The notes beneath the pieces were generated by a model. It worked only from the letters and a program-made list of their open reading frames with translations. It was not told the origin of the DNA and ran no database searches. Both the position numbers and the translations under genes were made by a program. Of a stretch of DNA of 64,000 bases, positions 10,441 through 22,200 are shown in pieces (position 1 is the stretch's first letter; each line of letters starts with the position of its first letter). This DNA is from Perilla frutescens (Eukaryota; Streptophyta; Magnoliopsida; Lamiales; Lamiaceae), in NCBI GenBank assembly GCA_026008535.1, contig BRKX01000011.1, positions 45,368,183 through 45,432,182 of the forward strand, given 5' to 3'.

Positions 10441-11378
10441 GATCTTCTAGATTGCTTCCTGGACCATTTCAGGTCCAAGTATTCTTCTCTCTCCAACCTC
10501 ATCCCAATATAAGGGCGATCTACACTTTTTCCCATACAGGGCTTCATAAGGGGCCATGCCGATCGATGCTTGGTAACTATTGTTGTACGCAAATTCTACC
10601 AATGGCAGTAACTCCTCCCAGTTGCTTCCGTTCTCTTGGACTGGCCATCTGTTTGAGGATGAAAGGCCATGCTGAAATTGAACTTTGATCCCATGGCTTC
10701 CTGTAGACTCTTCCAAAATCTTGACGTAAATCTCGTATCATGATCTGATGTAATTGAAACCGGCACTCCGTGCAAATGCACAATCTCTCTGATATGTAGG
10801 TAGGCTAATTGATCTAGCCCATCTGTCATCCTAACGGCAATAAAATACGCGGCTTTAGATAAACGATCAATGACTACCCAAATGGCAGTATTACCCCGTT
10901 TATACTTTGGCAAATCTAACACAAAGTCCATACAGATATGATCCCACTTTCATTCAGGGATTTCTCATGGTTGGAGCAGACCAGAAGGTTTTTGATGTAA
11001 GGCCTTCACTTGCTGACAGTTCAAACACCTTTCTACGAAAATGGCCATCTCTCTCTTCATGTTATTCCACCAAAAGTTCCTTTTGAGGTCTTGATACATC
11101 TTGGTGCTTTCAGGATGTGCTGTATATGGCGTGTTATGTGCTTCACACATGATTTTCTCCTTCAGTTCCTCCTTGCTTGGTACATAAAGTCTTCCTTTAA
11201 ATAAAAACGCATTGTCGGCAGCTTCCGTAAAGTCTTGTGAGTCATCAGAACGTGCTTCCAGCCTTTTCTTTTCGAGAAACTGGTCTCTTCTCTGGGCTTC
11301 AATTATCCTTGGCCTTAGGTCAGGCTGAGTGACTATTGTGGCGATCTGGGCTTGAATCGTTTCAGGTGGTGTTAGCAC
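10441..11378 (-). pseudogene. pol: Integrase core of D, frameshifted
   Basis: Integrase joins the cDNA to host DNA. The HHCC zinc-binding N-terminus is visible (HNTPYTAHPESTKMYQ, then CLNCQQVK), followed by a catalytic core with MDFVLDLPK and ITSDHDTRF. The expected Glu after FHPQTDGQS is Lys, and a deletion plus frame change right after it (near 10650) skips to EELLPLVEFAYNNSY. Two stops lie between the zinc domain and the core (near 10954-10972). It cannot be active. Confidence 0.88.
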
Positions 11379-12107
11379 CTCGATTCTTAACCTTTCGAAT
11401 TCCTTACGAAGATCCTCCTGGACTTGAATGACTCCCTATTCTGACTTTTCTTTCCTACTTAGGGCATCAGCTCCTATATTTGCCTTCCCTGGGTAGTAGT
11501 GAATCGTGCAGTCGTAATCTGTGACAAGTTCTAACCATTTCCTTTGCCTCATATTAAGATCCTTTTGCTCGAAGAAGTACTTCATACTCTTGTGATCTGA
11601 GAAAATCTCAGACTTAGCTCCGTAGAGGTAGTGCCTCTAGATCTTCAGCACATGAACAACTGCTGCTAACTCTAGGTCATGCATGGGATAGTTCTGCTCG
11701 TGATTCTTAAGCTATCTTGAAGCATAAGCAATCACTTTTCCTCTTTGCATCAACACACATCCTATTCCTTTCTTTGACACATCTGCATAAACCACGAAAT
11801 CTTCATTTTCTTCTGGAATGGCCAACACAGGGGCTGTGGTTAGCATCTTCTTCAAGGTTTGGAAGCTTTCCTCGCATTCTGGTATCCACTTGAATTTCGA
11901 GTCCTTCTTTAGTAGTTACGTTATAGGTTTGGATATTGACGAGAATCCTTCAATAAATCTTCAATAGTATCCCGCTAGTCTTAGAAAATTTCTTATCTCT
12001 TTTACGTTCCTCGAAGACTTCCAGTTGCTTACTGCTTCAATCTTAGCTGGGTCCACCTTGATTCCTTCTGCCGAAACTATATGACTTAGAAACATTACCT
12101 CCTTAAG
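11379..12107 (-). pseudogene. pol: RT connection and RNase H of D, multiple stops
   Basis: Minus-strand translation gives VMFLSHIVSAEGIKVDPAKIE, an RT connection with stops, then the RNase H core (YADVSKKGIGCVLM, HDLELAAVVH, SDHKSMKYFFEQKDLNMRQRKWLELV). It ends at a YYPGKANIGADALSRK block. At least six in-frame stops are present, so it is a pseudogene. The domain order is normal for gypsy pol. Confidence 0.85.
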
Positions 12108-13274
12108 CTAAAACTCACATTTACTAAACTTAGCGTAAAGCCTTTCTCTTCTTAACATTTCCAGCACCACCCTTAGGTGCTCTTGGTGTTCCTCTTCGTT
12201 CTTCGAATAGATAAGGATATCACCTATAAAGACTAACACAAACTTATCCAAATACGGGTGAAATACCCGATTAATCAAATCCACAAACACTGCCGGGTCA
12301 TTGGTCAAACCAAATGGCATTATTACAAACTCGTAATGACCATAATGAGTCCTAAAAGCGGTTTTAGGAATGTCTTCTTTCCGAATCTTCAACTGGTGAT
12401 ACCCATATCTTAAGTCTATCTTGGAGAAAACACTTGCTCCCTTAAGCTGATCAAAGAGATCGTCTATTCTTAGGAGAGGGTATCGATTCTTAATGGTTAA
12501 CTTGTTCAACTCTCTATAGTCGATGCACATTCTCAATGTGCCATCCTTCTTTTTCACGAACAAGATTGGGGCTCCCCAAGGCGACACACTAGGTTGGATA
12601 AAACCTAGGTCTAATAACTCCTGTAGTTGAACTTTGAGTTCTTGCAACTCCTTAGGTGTCATTCTGTAGGGGGCTTTCGAGACTGGAGCGGCTCCTGGTT
12701 CTAACTCGATGGCGAACTCTACTTGCCTATATGGAGGAAGTCCTGGTAGCTCATTTGGGAATACGTCGGGGTATTTTCTTATGACTGAAACGTCCTTAAT
12801 TGACAACTCTCCTTCTCCTTTCTTTGTCAGACTAACCAAGAATGCTTGGCAGTTACCTTTCCTCATTATCTTTGCGGCTTTCAAAGTGGATATCACCGGT
12901 ACTTTAGTTCCCAACCTTGATCCGTAGATCTTTATTTCGGGTTTTCCGGGTGGTCGAAACACTATTTTCCTCTCGGGGCAGCTTATGGAGGCATAAGCTG
13001 AGGCTAACCAATCCATTCCTAGGATTATATCGAAGTCCTGAATCTTTATTACGTAAAGATTTGACTTAAAGGTTTCCCTTTCTATGTTCAATTCTAGGTT
13101 AGAGCAGACCTTCCTAGACATCATTCTTCTTCCAGAGGAAATATTTATCTCAAGAGCATTCTCAGCAATTTCAAGTTTTATCTTCAATCTCTTACAAGTA
13201 AACTCAACTATAAACGAATGCGATGCTCCAGTATCGAAGAGAGCTAAAACGGGTGTATCGAAGAGGGTAATCAT
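12108..13274 (-). pseudogene. pol: Protease and reverse transcriptase of D
   Basis: This is a 388-codon open stretch. The protease has an intact DTGASHSF active site and DFDIILGMDWLA. The RT fingers and palm follow: VSPWGAPILFVKKKDG, MCIDYRELNKLTIKNRYPL, FSKIDLRYGYHQLKI, MPFGLTNDPAVF. The catalytic Phe-Ile-Asp-Asp box of this family reads Phe-Ile-Gly-Asp here, so a metal-binding Asp is gone. The frame ends at a stop after SKCEF. It is the longest open piece of D. Confidence 0.9.
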
Positions 13275-13296
13275 ACCTGCCAGATTACGTGGGGCC

Positions 13297-14372
13297 TTAG
13301 CAGCTTGCTGCTGAGTAAGGGCATATGTACGAGTCGGCTGAGGGGGCCTTTGTCCCTGATTGGACCTCTGATCTCGTTCTTAGTTCAGTCTTAGATTCAT
13401 CCCCATCCTTTGTCCTTGATGTCCTCCTTGCTGCAGCCTTGGTTGATTTCCAAGGAATTATCGAAGCGGTTGTGGGTACAGGGGTTGCTGCGGCATCTGG
13501 GATCATCTGTTGTTTCCTTCAGGACACTCTCTCTTGAAGTGTCCGTCTTCTCCACAGTTGTAGCACCCAATTTGGTTGGCTTGACAGGCTCCAAGGTGCG
13601 TCCTTCTGTACTTTTGACATGGCCTTGGACCAAGGTTAGGTTCAGGCTGACTGCGAGGTACCCCTGACTCTCGGCTTTGCCAGTGGGGTTTCTTTCCTCT
13701 ATCATCTCTCCTTCCTCCTTCCCACTTTCTCTTTCATTTTTGGTCATTTGCTGGCTGAGGAGGCTGAACTCTCTCACGAGGAAGGATGGCTTCTATGCTT
13801 AAGGCCTTGGCTAGGGTTCGAGCATAAGACATATCATCTTGCCCAGTGAGGGCTATGCCAATCTCAGACCGAAGTCCCTTCTTGAACTTACGTGCTTTCT
13901 TTCCATCAGAATCCACTAGATATGGAGCATGCCTTGACAACTGGTTGAACTCTCTGTCGTATTCTGACACTGTCTTCTTTCCCTGCTTCAGGTTTCAAAA
14001 CTCCATTTCTTTTGCTTCTCCATAACAATTCCGGATGTACTTCTAGTATAAGTCTTGCTTGAAATCCTCCCAACTATACTCCGCCCATTGCTCAGGGGTT
14101 ATTGTCCTTCGAACAAATTCCCACCAATAGTCTGCGTCATCGGTCAGCATAAAAAGACCGCAACTTAACTTCTTTTCTTCCGAACAGGCTATGAAATCAA
14201 AAATTCACTCTAAGGAACAAATTCATTTTTGGGCATCCATTGGATCACCTAAACCATTGAAAGATGGAGGGTTGTGTTTCAAAAAGACATTTTTAGCTCT
14301 TGGACTGGGATTGGGGGCTTGCTCAGGCTCATTTTCATCTTCGTTCTTGGCTTGTCTTCTTCTTGGCGGCAT
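13297..14372 (-). pseudogene. gag: gag of D, several stops
   Basis: The start ATG is at 14372 (MPPRRRQAKN). Gag core blocks follow: NPPSFNGLGDPMDAQK, LTDDADYWWEFVRR, EYDREFNQLSRHAPYLVD. Then come a basic stretch, a CCHC knuckle (CYNCGEDGHFKREC, near 13565) and a Gln-rich linker running into the protease. Stops occur in the N-terminal third, for example after DAQK. The frame is otherwise largely kept. C has the equivalent gag, much more decayed. Confidence 0.87.
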
Positions 14373-14502
14373 TCTAAAGAACTAAATATTAGCGACGCTC
14401 GATTGAATTCGCACAAAGCAGAAAAATGCCTTTCGATAAGGTCTTTAATTTACGCAAGGTAGATCAAACAAGGTAGAAATTTAAATGATACTAAGCATAA
14501 AG

Positions 14503-14529
14503 GGAAAATTGCCTCGTTATGAGGACTTT
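14503..14529 (-). other. Conserved spacer stem-loop of D
   Basis: On the minus strand it reads AAAGTCCTC-ATAAC-GAGGCA followed by ATTTTCC. The stem is CCTC/GAGG. It lies between the pre-gag stop (14757) and the gag ATG (14372). Near-identical flanks with different loops occur in A (28551-28577) and C (57572-57597). Confidence 0.65.
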
Positions 14530-14756
14530 GGCATCGGTAATATAAAAAAGGAGTTTTTTAGGTTACAACCGAAATAGGGTAGTCTTATGGAAAATTCACT
14601 GCCACTATTTAGAGTTTAGAAAAGTCAATGCATAATTTACATATTAGAATCGAGGTTATAGCGGATTAAATGGACATCAGATAACAGTCAGACAAACAGA
14701 TGGATCAGATAACTAGGTGTTCTAACAGCAACACCTCCTACACCTCCTACTACAAC

Positions 14757-14861
14757 TTAGTTATAGGTCAGAGCCTTCCCTTTTCCCTTGCATGGCGACC
14801 CTACTTCCTCCTCGGCTGCTTGCTGCTCGGCTAAAGCTTGCACATGGCCATACTCCGACAC
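14757..14861 (-). pseudogene. 3' end of pre-gag ORF of D, cut by A
   Basis: Minus-strand translation from 14861 gives an EYGHVQALAEQ segment, a Glu-rich stretch (EEEV) and a Lys-rich end before a stop at 14757. It matches LKYGHVNTLAEQ in the pre-gag ORF of C (56798-57289). The rest of the ORF was separated by the insertion of A at 14862 and should lie beyond the right edge. Confidence 0.65.
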
Positions 14862-14947
14862 TGTAATATCCCAATTTTCTTTTTAGTATTTAAAGTAATA
14901 GCCTATGATTACCTTAAGGGTAAGCTAGGAAATAAATTAGATCCTTA

Positions 14948-14982
<35 letters not shown>

Positions 14983-15658
14983 TTCTTCTCAGGGTAAAGT
15001 GTGTTGTTGGATGGGTTAGCGATACCCGGGACATTCTTATATTTTTATTATGAGACTTTAGTGTAGTTTACAAAAAAAATGTTTGATATTATCACCTCGG
15101 GTGTTAAAAAAAAATAAATATTTTAATAAAATAAACCCATTTTAGAATCTCAAAGATTTTATGTACACTATATTTATATAATATATGCAAAAAGGTAATA
15201 TGTATATATATATATACACATGTATATACGTTTATAGTGGAAAAGAATGTTATAACAATTACAAATAATAATACTAAATAAATAAGATAGGGATAAGAGT
15301 AAATGTTAGAAATTTAAAGTTTAGTGTATGTGGCAATTATCTTCAAACTTTTATTATATATGTACTATATTTATATAATATAAATAGTGCAAAACCTAAC
15401 CTTCTAATTCTTACTTTTCGACAATAAGTTCACCCAAACCAAAGTTCATTTGGTATTCTACGAATTTATTTTAGAATATTAGCAAAACCAAACAAGAAAA
15501 TTCATATATGGATAAATATCATATTTAAATATCTATGAGGTGGCATGTTTTTACACAACCACATCACATACATATCTGTAACCTCATTTCATAGTCCAAA
15601 TCTCTACTCTACTCTATTTCTTTTTCTTTCTCACGCAACTCGATCAGTCGGCAACGGT
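14862..15658 (+). repeat. 5' LTR of A, first piece
   Basis: The first 670 or so bases are nearly identical to the A 3' LTR piece at 41505-42173, including a long TA repeat (14952-14980). The piece stops at 15658, where B starts. The sequence resumes at 24666. Confidence 0.9.
15379..15386 (+). promoter_or_regulatory. TATA box of A 5' LTR
   Basis: TATAAATA in the context AATATAAATAGTGC. The matching box in the 3' LTR is at 42033. B inserted about 270 bases downstream, so transcripts started here would now run into B. Confidence 0.6.
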
Positions 15659-16042
15659 TGTAACAGCCCGTTTTAATTTCCAATTACTGTTTAAATAAAG
15701 TATATATCCTGAATTATATGAATTATCAAAATTTGTGAATTTTTAATGTTCGAGTTATGGGTATAGTCTAAGTCGCGCCCCTAGACATATATTTAATTTT
15801 ATTTAGAAAAGTAAGATTTATTTATTAAATTATATTGAAAATCATGTTTCATGAATTTAGAATAGATGTGTGTACACGTTAATATATTTATATATGTAAT
15901 AAGTTGGAAGTCAAATTTTTTAGATATGGTAATTAAGATTTTTTTTATATATCTCATTTGTTTGGATAAGAGAATGAATTTAAAATATTTCCTTCTCCAT
16001 TTCTTCGTTTTAAATATACAAAATAAAACCCTAGCCTCTTGG

Positions 16043-16049
16043 TATAAAA
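16043..16049 (+). promoter_or_regulatory. TATA box of B 5' LTR
   Basis: TATAAAA in the context TTGGTATAAAAGCC, about 385 bases into the LTR. It is repeated in the 3' LTR at 22762. Confidence 0.65.
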
Positions 16050-17056
16050 GCCTAAATTTTTCTAAGACTCCAGATCAATTTTTTTTCTTCTTGACGCCGC
16101 TTGAGGGACACGATTTTTTCAACAGGATCTGAGGTATTTTTTTTTTAGTCTAAAATGTTTTCTCCCAGATTTATACATTTAAAAGTATAGAAATTTTACT
16201 CCGATCTTTTGATGTTCCTTAAATTTTGATAGTAAACATCTTGATTTCTTTTCAATTCAGTCGAATCTATTCTGGTTTATCATTAATGCATTGAATTGGT
16301 ATTTTTAAAATATTTGTTCACTATCCATGTTCACGGTACATGGATCTGCACACCATTTAAAAAAAATGGAAATTTTATCATAGACCGAATTGTTATTTTT
16401 CTCGATTGAAGAAAATAATATTAAAAATACAAAGGTGATCACATATGGATTTGTATATCTAGGTTGTAATATGAATTATTATATTGTATCATTTGTGTTA
16501 ATAGTTCTCAATCTTGAGAAAAGAATAAAGTTTTTCAATCATTTCATTTCCATTCATTTTAGTTTTGCAATCATTTCATGCATTGCTATTAATTATAGTT
16601 CTCTGCATTATATATACATAGACACACACACACACATACCAATCACACACGCATCATATAAGTCACACATCATATATGTAGAACTATACCTATTCATGCT
16701 ATCAATTAAATATTTTGTATTAAGTAAAAATGCATTCTATTTTCGATTTAGTGATGTATAATCAATTCATATTTCTAAGAACATTATATTTATATTAGTC
16801 GTTTCGCATTTTGAGAGTTTAATTACAAAATTTGCATGACTGTAAAGAATGTTTCTAACTCCAGTAGTCGAAAATTTATTTTTATTTTTTAGGGACTTCA
16901 TATTGATATTTATAGACATCATTTTATATATTTTTTAAACCTCATCTATAATTTGGAAATTAATTTGTTACTAATCTGAATTCATGTTTCTAATTCATAG
17001 ACTTTTCTTTTAATAAGAAAACAGACGTATATTGTTTCATTTTAATTTCAATTCAA

Positions 17057-17090
<34 letters not shown>

Positions 17091-17489
17091 TTTTTAGTGT
17101 TAATCATGAATTTATAGGATTTATTTATTTTCCTAATCTAGGTGCGGCGCGACTAAGACATTAAGTTATTGATAGTGTTTGACTCAAAGCTCTTTGGATC
17201 AATTAAGGTGTGAGATTTCATTTATTTTATGCTGTTGATCTATATTTTTGCCCATTTTAATATCACGTGTTTGCCGTATATCATGTTACTATCAATGAGC
17301 CCTTGGACTATTTGTTCATTCATTTGGCTCTCAGTATTTGTGCACAAATGTCAATGTTGCTATGCGATTCAATTAGTACTAATGTACTATCATGTTTCGG
17401 TACTAAGGTACTATCAGTTTATCAGTATCAGTTATATGTGTGCTGCTGTTTTATTAACTTGGGCAAATCTCTGCATAATTTCCCACACT

Positions 17490-17510
17490 GAGTATATTTT
17501 ATATATGCTC
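17490..17510 (+). other. LTR stem-loop of B
   Basis: GAGTATAT and ATATGCTC can form an 8-pair stem (one G-U) around a 5-base loop. It is the counterpart of the GAGTAC/GTGCTC stem of C and D. It is followed at 17525 by TTTTCAGG. The second copy is at 24203-24223. Confidence 0.5.
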
Positions 17511-17953
17511 ACCCCTCATTAACATTTTCAGGTAACTAAATATGGTGGCGTGTGGGAGATCCAATGACAAGTCAAGTCAATTTCCATTTCTTTTGCTTGC
17601 ATTAGTCAAATTTTATTGAAGACAATTATTAATAATTCAGTGTTTCATGGATCATGTTGGTTCTTAGACATCTACTCATGCTAGTGTCTTTTATCTTGTT
17701 TTATTTTTAGAACTTATGATAAACTTTTCAAATAAAAATATTTCAGTTTCATCTCTATTCTAATGTATTGAATAAATTTTTATTTTGTTAACTTCATGTA
17801 TTTATTTTTAGCTCACTGTTTTAAATAATTAAATTAGATTATTATTTAAGTTTTTTTTAAAAAAAATGACTCACATTTCCACATCAATTAAAATCAATCA
17901 TTTAAAATAAATAAAAATCAATTTAACACTTTAAGAAATTTAGGGTGTTACAG

Positions 17954-17966
17954 TGGTATCAGAGCC
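17954..17966 (+). other. Primer-binding site of B
   Basis: TGGTATCAGAGCC lies one base after the LTR end and is of the initiator-Met tRNA type. Confidence 0.9.
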
Positions 17967-18236
17967 AGGTTTACTTTCCTGTAGACTCCGTGAATTATTC
18001 ATACATTTAAATTCATTTCATGAGTCATTCGATCACCACGCGCTCCAGTATCAAGGTATAAAGTTTCATTTTCATTTGATTGAGTATGTGACTTCTTGGT
18101 TGTTATTGTGAAATTTGTTATATTTCAGTTATTCAAACTCATGAGGTGATCAAATTTTTATTTATTGAACTTAGTCCTTGAAATTAGAAATAACTTAGAA
18201 AGCCTCCTTTGCCTTCCCTATCATTTCTGTAGGACG
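17967..18236 (+). other. Short leader of B
   Basis: This is 270 non-coding bases between primer site and gag. There is no pre-gag ORF, hairpin array or AAAGTCCTC stem-loop, in contrast to A and C. Confidence 0.7.
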
Positions 18237-19226
18237 ATGGTGAGAAACACAAGAGCACGGGCTAACAACGCTAATGGTAACAACAATCCTGAGAATAATG
18301 GTCGTAATGATGGAGAGAACTTGATGTACCAATTTCTCGGTGCTATCAAGGGATTTGTGCAACAATCTAATGAGCAACCTGGTGCATCAGACCAATATGT
18401 GCGTCCCACGAGTCAAGTTGTTGAACAATTTCGGCATTACACACCTCCCCGATTCAATGGTCGAGATGGACCACAAGCTGCTGAGGATTGGCTGGAAGAG
18501 TTAGACCGAATTTTCACGCACATTGACTGTACTGATGAACAAAAGGTGGCATATGCAGTGTTCCAGCTTACTACCGATGCTGGACGTTGGTGGAAACACT
18601 TTGTGAGTACCTTAAGTGAGGAAGAAAAAGATCAGTTGTCATGGGAGATATTTCAAGAAGTGGTATTGGATAAGTATTTCACCACTGCCTTTAAAGAAAA
18701 GAAAGAGACTGAATTCTTTGATCTTAAGCAAGGTAACATGATAATTGAAGAGTACGAGAGAAAGTTTAATCAGTTGTCAAGGTATGCTCCTCATTTAGTA
18801 GACAGTGAAGGGAAACGGATTGCAAAATTCAAAAGGGGTCTGAGAGCGGAGATCAAGGGGATCTTGGCCGCTCAAGTGATTGAAGATTTCAGTGACCTAG
18901 TGAAACGGGCTGGAGATATAGCCATGAGCCTTGACATAGATAAGCCAGCTCAAAAGCAAGTTGATAACTGTGGAAAGAGAAGGTGGGATAATCAAGAAAG
19001 GAATCGGGGAAATTTTTCTCCTAAGAAAGGAAGGTTTGAGGCAAGAGCTAATACTGGACCATCTGTAATCAAACCCCAATGCTCAAACTGTGGGAAAAAC
19101 CATGGTGGACTCTGTCGTCAGGGAATGGGGGAGTGCTATTACTGCCATGAGCCAGGTCATTATGCAAACTCTTGTCCCAAGAAAAGAGACAATGTGTCAG
19201 CCGGAAGGGGACATGGAGAACCTTAG
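18237..19226 (+). CDS. gag: gag of B (329 codons to first stop)
   Basis: Gag forms the particle and packages RNA. I chose ATG 18237 (MVRNTRARAN) because Gag of this group starts with a short basic, low-complexity segment. The frame is open upstream to 18165, but that part is leader. The core has YTPPRFNGRDGPQAAEDW, VFQLTTDAGRWW and QLSRYAPHLVDSEGKR. A basic stretch and a double zinc-knuckle region follow (CSNCGKNHGG, then CYYCHEPGHYANSC). The TAG at 19224 is in frame with pol, one base change from Gln, so gag-pol was probably one ORF. It is otherwise undamaged. Confidence 0.9.
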   Translation: MVRNTRARANNANGNNNPENNGRNDGENLMYQFLGAIKGFVQQSNEQPGASDQYVRPTSQVVEQFRHYTPPRFNGRDGPQAAEDWLEELDRIFTHIDCTDEQKVAYAVFQLTTDAGRWWKHFVSTLSEEEKDQLSWEIFQEVVLDKYFTTAFKEKKETEFFDLKQGNMIIEEYERKFNQLSRYAPHLVDSEGKRIAKFKRGLRAEIKGILAAQVIEDFSDLVKRAGDIAMSLDIDKPAQKQVDNCGKRRWDNQERNRGNFSPKKGRFEARANTGPSVIKPQCSNCGKNHGGLCRQGMGECYYCHEPGHYANSCPKKRDNVSAGRGHGEP

Positions 19227-22200
19227 AGAAGAGGAAAGGAACCTGAGAAAAGGGGCAATGCTCGATTCTTTGCTTTAGCTCATCAGAATGCAGCAGCGAA
19301 GGACAATGACACAATGACTGGTATGTTACCTATTTTTGGAACGCCTGTTGTTGTACTATTTGATTCTGGAGCATCGCATTCATTCATATCTTCTAAGTTG
19401 TGCCGTATGAAAGGAATTGAATGTGAAGTAGAGAACTTAGCCTTAAACATAAGTATCCCTTCAGGCGAGAACATAGTGACTGATAGGATTGCTCGAAAGG
19501 TCAAGATGGATTTTGGAGGTAGAGAACTTGAGGCTGATTTATATGAGATAGATATGCATGACTTTGATGTGATATTGAGAATGGACTGGTTAAGTCGGAA
19601 TCATGCAACAATCAAGTGTTATGAAAGAGAGGTCGTTATTCAGAATCCAGGAGATAAAGAGTTCTCATTTTATGGTGCAAGAATTAGAAGATCACCAGTG
19701 GTGATATCTGCTATGAAGGCAATGAGATTGCTGAAGAAGGGTAGCTGTCAAGGCTATTTAGTTAATATAGTCGGCGTGGAAGATCAGGGATCACCAATTG
19801 AAGGAGTACCGATTGTCAATGAGTTTGCAGATGTATTTCCAGAAGAATTGCCTGGAATACCACCGAATAGGCAAGTGGAATTCACTATCGACCTGGTACC
19901 AGGTTCCGCCCCAGTATCTAAAGCTCCATATAGAATGGCCCCTAAGGAATTGCAAGAGATGAAGGCACAAATACAAGAGCTTTTAGATCAAGGATATATT
20001 CGTCCAAGTGTATCACCTTGGGGAGCACCTGTTTTATTTGTCAAGAAAAAGGACGGATCGATGCGTATGTGTATTGATTATCGTGAATTGAATAGACTCA
20101 CAATCAAAAACAAGTATCCGTTACCCAGAATTGAGGATCTTTTTGATCAGTTGAAAGGAGCGGGGGTTTTCTCAAAGATAGATCTAAGATCGGGTTATCA
20201 CCAATTAAAGATAAGAGAAAGTGACATACCAAAGACGGCGTTCAGAACCAGATACGGTTATTATGAGTTTGTAGTCATGCCATTTGGATTGACTAATGCC
20301 CCAGCAGTATTCATGGATCTGATGAACCGGGTCTTCCACCCATTTTTGGATAAGTTTGTCATTGTCTTTATAGACGATATCCTAGTTTGCTCAAAGGATG
20401 AGAAGGAGCATGAGGGGCATCTACGAACTGTCTTAGAAACTTTGAGAAATGAAAAGTTATATGCAAAGTTTAAGAAATGTGAATTCTGGTTAGACTGAGT
20501 AGCTTTTCTCGGTCATGTAGTAACGACTCAAGGGATTGAAGTGGATCCAGCTAAGGTTGAAGCCGTGAGTAATTGGAAAGCCCCCACAAATGCGGGTGAA
20601 GTGAGAAGTTTCTTAAGACTTGCTGGATATTATCGAAGATTAATCAAGGATTTTTCTAAGATAGCTGGTCCGATGACACAGTTGACAAGGAAAGGGATAG
20701 AGTTTAAATGGAATGAGAATTGTGAGCAAAGCTTTCATGAGCTCAAGATGAGGTTGACAACAACTCCAGTGCTAACTATTCTTGATGATTCCAATGAGTT
20801 CATTATCTACACCGATGCATCAAAGAAAGGATTGGGGTGTGTGTTGATGCAAAAAGGAAAGGTTATTGCTTATGCATCTAGACAGCTAAAGACACACGAG
20901 CACAACTACCCTACTCATGATTTAGAGTTGGCAGCGGTGGTACATGCTCTTAAGATTTGGAGGCATTACCTGTACGGAGCTAAGTGTGAGATTTTCACTG
21001 ATCATAAGAGTTTGAAGTACTTTTTCACACAAAAAGAGCTCAATATGAGACAAAGAAGGTGGTTAGAGCTCGTAAAGGATTATGATTGCTCAATTTAGTA
21101 TCACCCGGGAAAGGCGAATGTGGTAGCCGATGCTCTTAGTAGAAAGAGTGAGAGACAGTCAACATCAAAGCTGACTCAACAAGATTCATTAATGAAGGAT
21201 TTTGAAAGATTAAGTCTAGAAATGGTGACCCCGCGTACAACAAAGGCCATGTTGGCAGCACTAGTGATTAAGCCCACTTTAAGAGAACGAATCAAAAAGG
21301 CCTAAGAGAGCAATGAGTTTTTACAAAAGATAAGAAATCAAGGAGTCGGGGGAAGTGTGAAGGGCTTTGCGTTGGATGGGGATGGTGCACTTATGATTAG
21401 TGGAAGAATTTGTGTGCCTAAGGACAAGGAGTTGATAAGGGAAATCTTAGATGAAGCACATTGTACAGCATGTGCGGCACATCCAGGAAGTACCAAAATG
21501 TATCAAGATCTTCGAAAGACATTTTGGTGGAGAGGAATGAAAAGATCAGTTGCTGATTATGTGAGTAGATGTTTGACATGCCAACAAGTGAAGGCTGAAC
21601 ATCAAAGACCCTCCAGATTGTTGAATTCATTGGATATAACGGAGTGGAATTGGGAGACACATTTGCCTCTAGTTGAGTTTGCTTACAACAATAGTTTTCA
21701 GTCAACTATTGGGATGGCACCATATGAAGCACTTTATGGAAGAAAGTGTAGGTCACCTTTATATTGGGACAAGGTTGGTGAAAGGAAAATTTTAGGTCCT
21801 GAAATTGTAGAGAAGACAGTTGAAGTCATTGCAAAGATAAGAGAAAGGATTAAGACAGCTCAAGACAGACAGAAATCGTATGCTGACCGAAGAAGAAAAG
21901 ATCTACATTTTGATGTGAGTGATAAAGTTTTTCTTAAGGTGGCTCCAATGAAGGGAGTTTTGAGATTTGGGAAGAAAGGGAAGCTGAGACCACGATTTAT
22001 TGGGCCGTTCGAGATTTTAGAACGCATTGGAGATGTAGCTTACCGTTTAGCATTGTCTCCCGAGTTGTCTGCAGTGCATAATGTGTTTCACGTGTCTATG
22101 CTGCGGAAGTATCAACATGATCCCAGTCATGTTGTCCATCACGAGGACTTATAAATCAATAAAGATCTTACCTATGAAGAGGAACCCGGTGCTGTGTTGG

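Larger units (their letters stand above)
5219..14861 (-). mobile_element. Element D: Ty3/gypsy, minus strand, 5' part displaced
   Basis: Read right to left, this is a pre-gag fragment, gag, protease, RT, RNase H, integrase with chromodomain-like tail, polypurine tract and 3' LTR. D is the same family as C: the LTRs are recognisably alike and the pre-gag and integrase tails match closely. It is inserted in the F protease (left flank ACACG, 5214-5218). It is itself cut at 14861 by A, so its primer site and 5' LTR are not in the window. A copia solo LTR sits in its pol. All domains carry stops or frameshifts. Lineage Tekay/Del is inferred from the integrase tail and the LTR of more than 3 kb. 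Confidence 0.88.
15659..17952 (+). repeat. 5' LTR of B (2294 bp)
   Basis: It begins TGTAACAGCCCG and ends GGGTGTTACA. A TATA box lies at 16043, AC and AT microsatellites near 16622 and 17060, a stem-loop at 17490-17510 and a TTTTCAGGT block at 17525. The 123-, 97- and 74-codon ORFs inside occur in both LTR copies simply because the LTRs are copies. They have no recognised domains. Confidence 0.95.

Noticed and set aside
5219..14861. D remnant resuming right of A inside the window
   Set aside because: I looked for D pre-gag or 5' LTR in minus orientation after 42173 and found none. C is in plus orientation with its own complete edge and is a separate insertion.
16390..16761. 123-codon hydrophobic ORF (also at 23109-23480)
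   Set aside because: It is present twice only because the B LTRs are copies. It is Ile/Tyr/Phe-rich, as expected of A+T-rich DNA, with no domain.
17229..17522. 97-codon ORF (also at 23942-24235)
   Set aside because: It lies in the LTR leader, is repeated only through LTR duplication, and overlaps another frame just as open.
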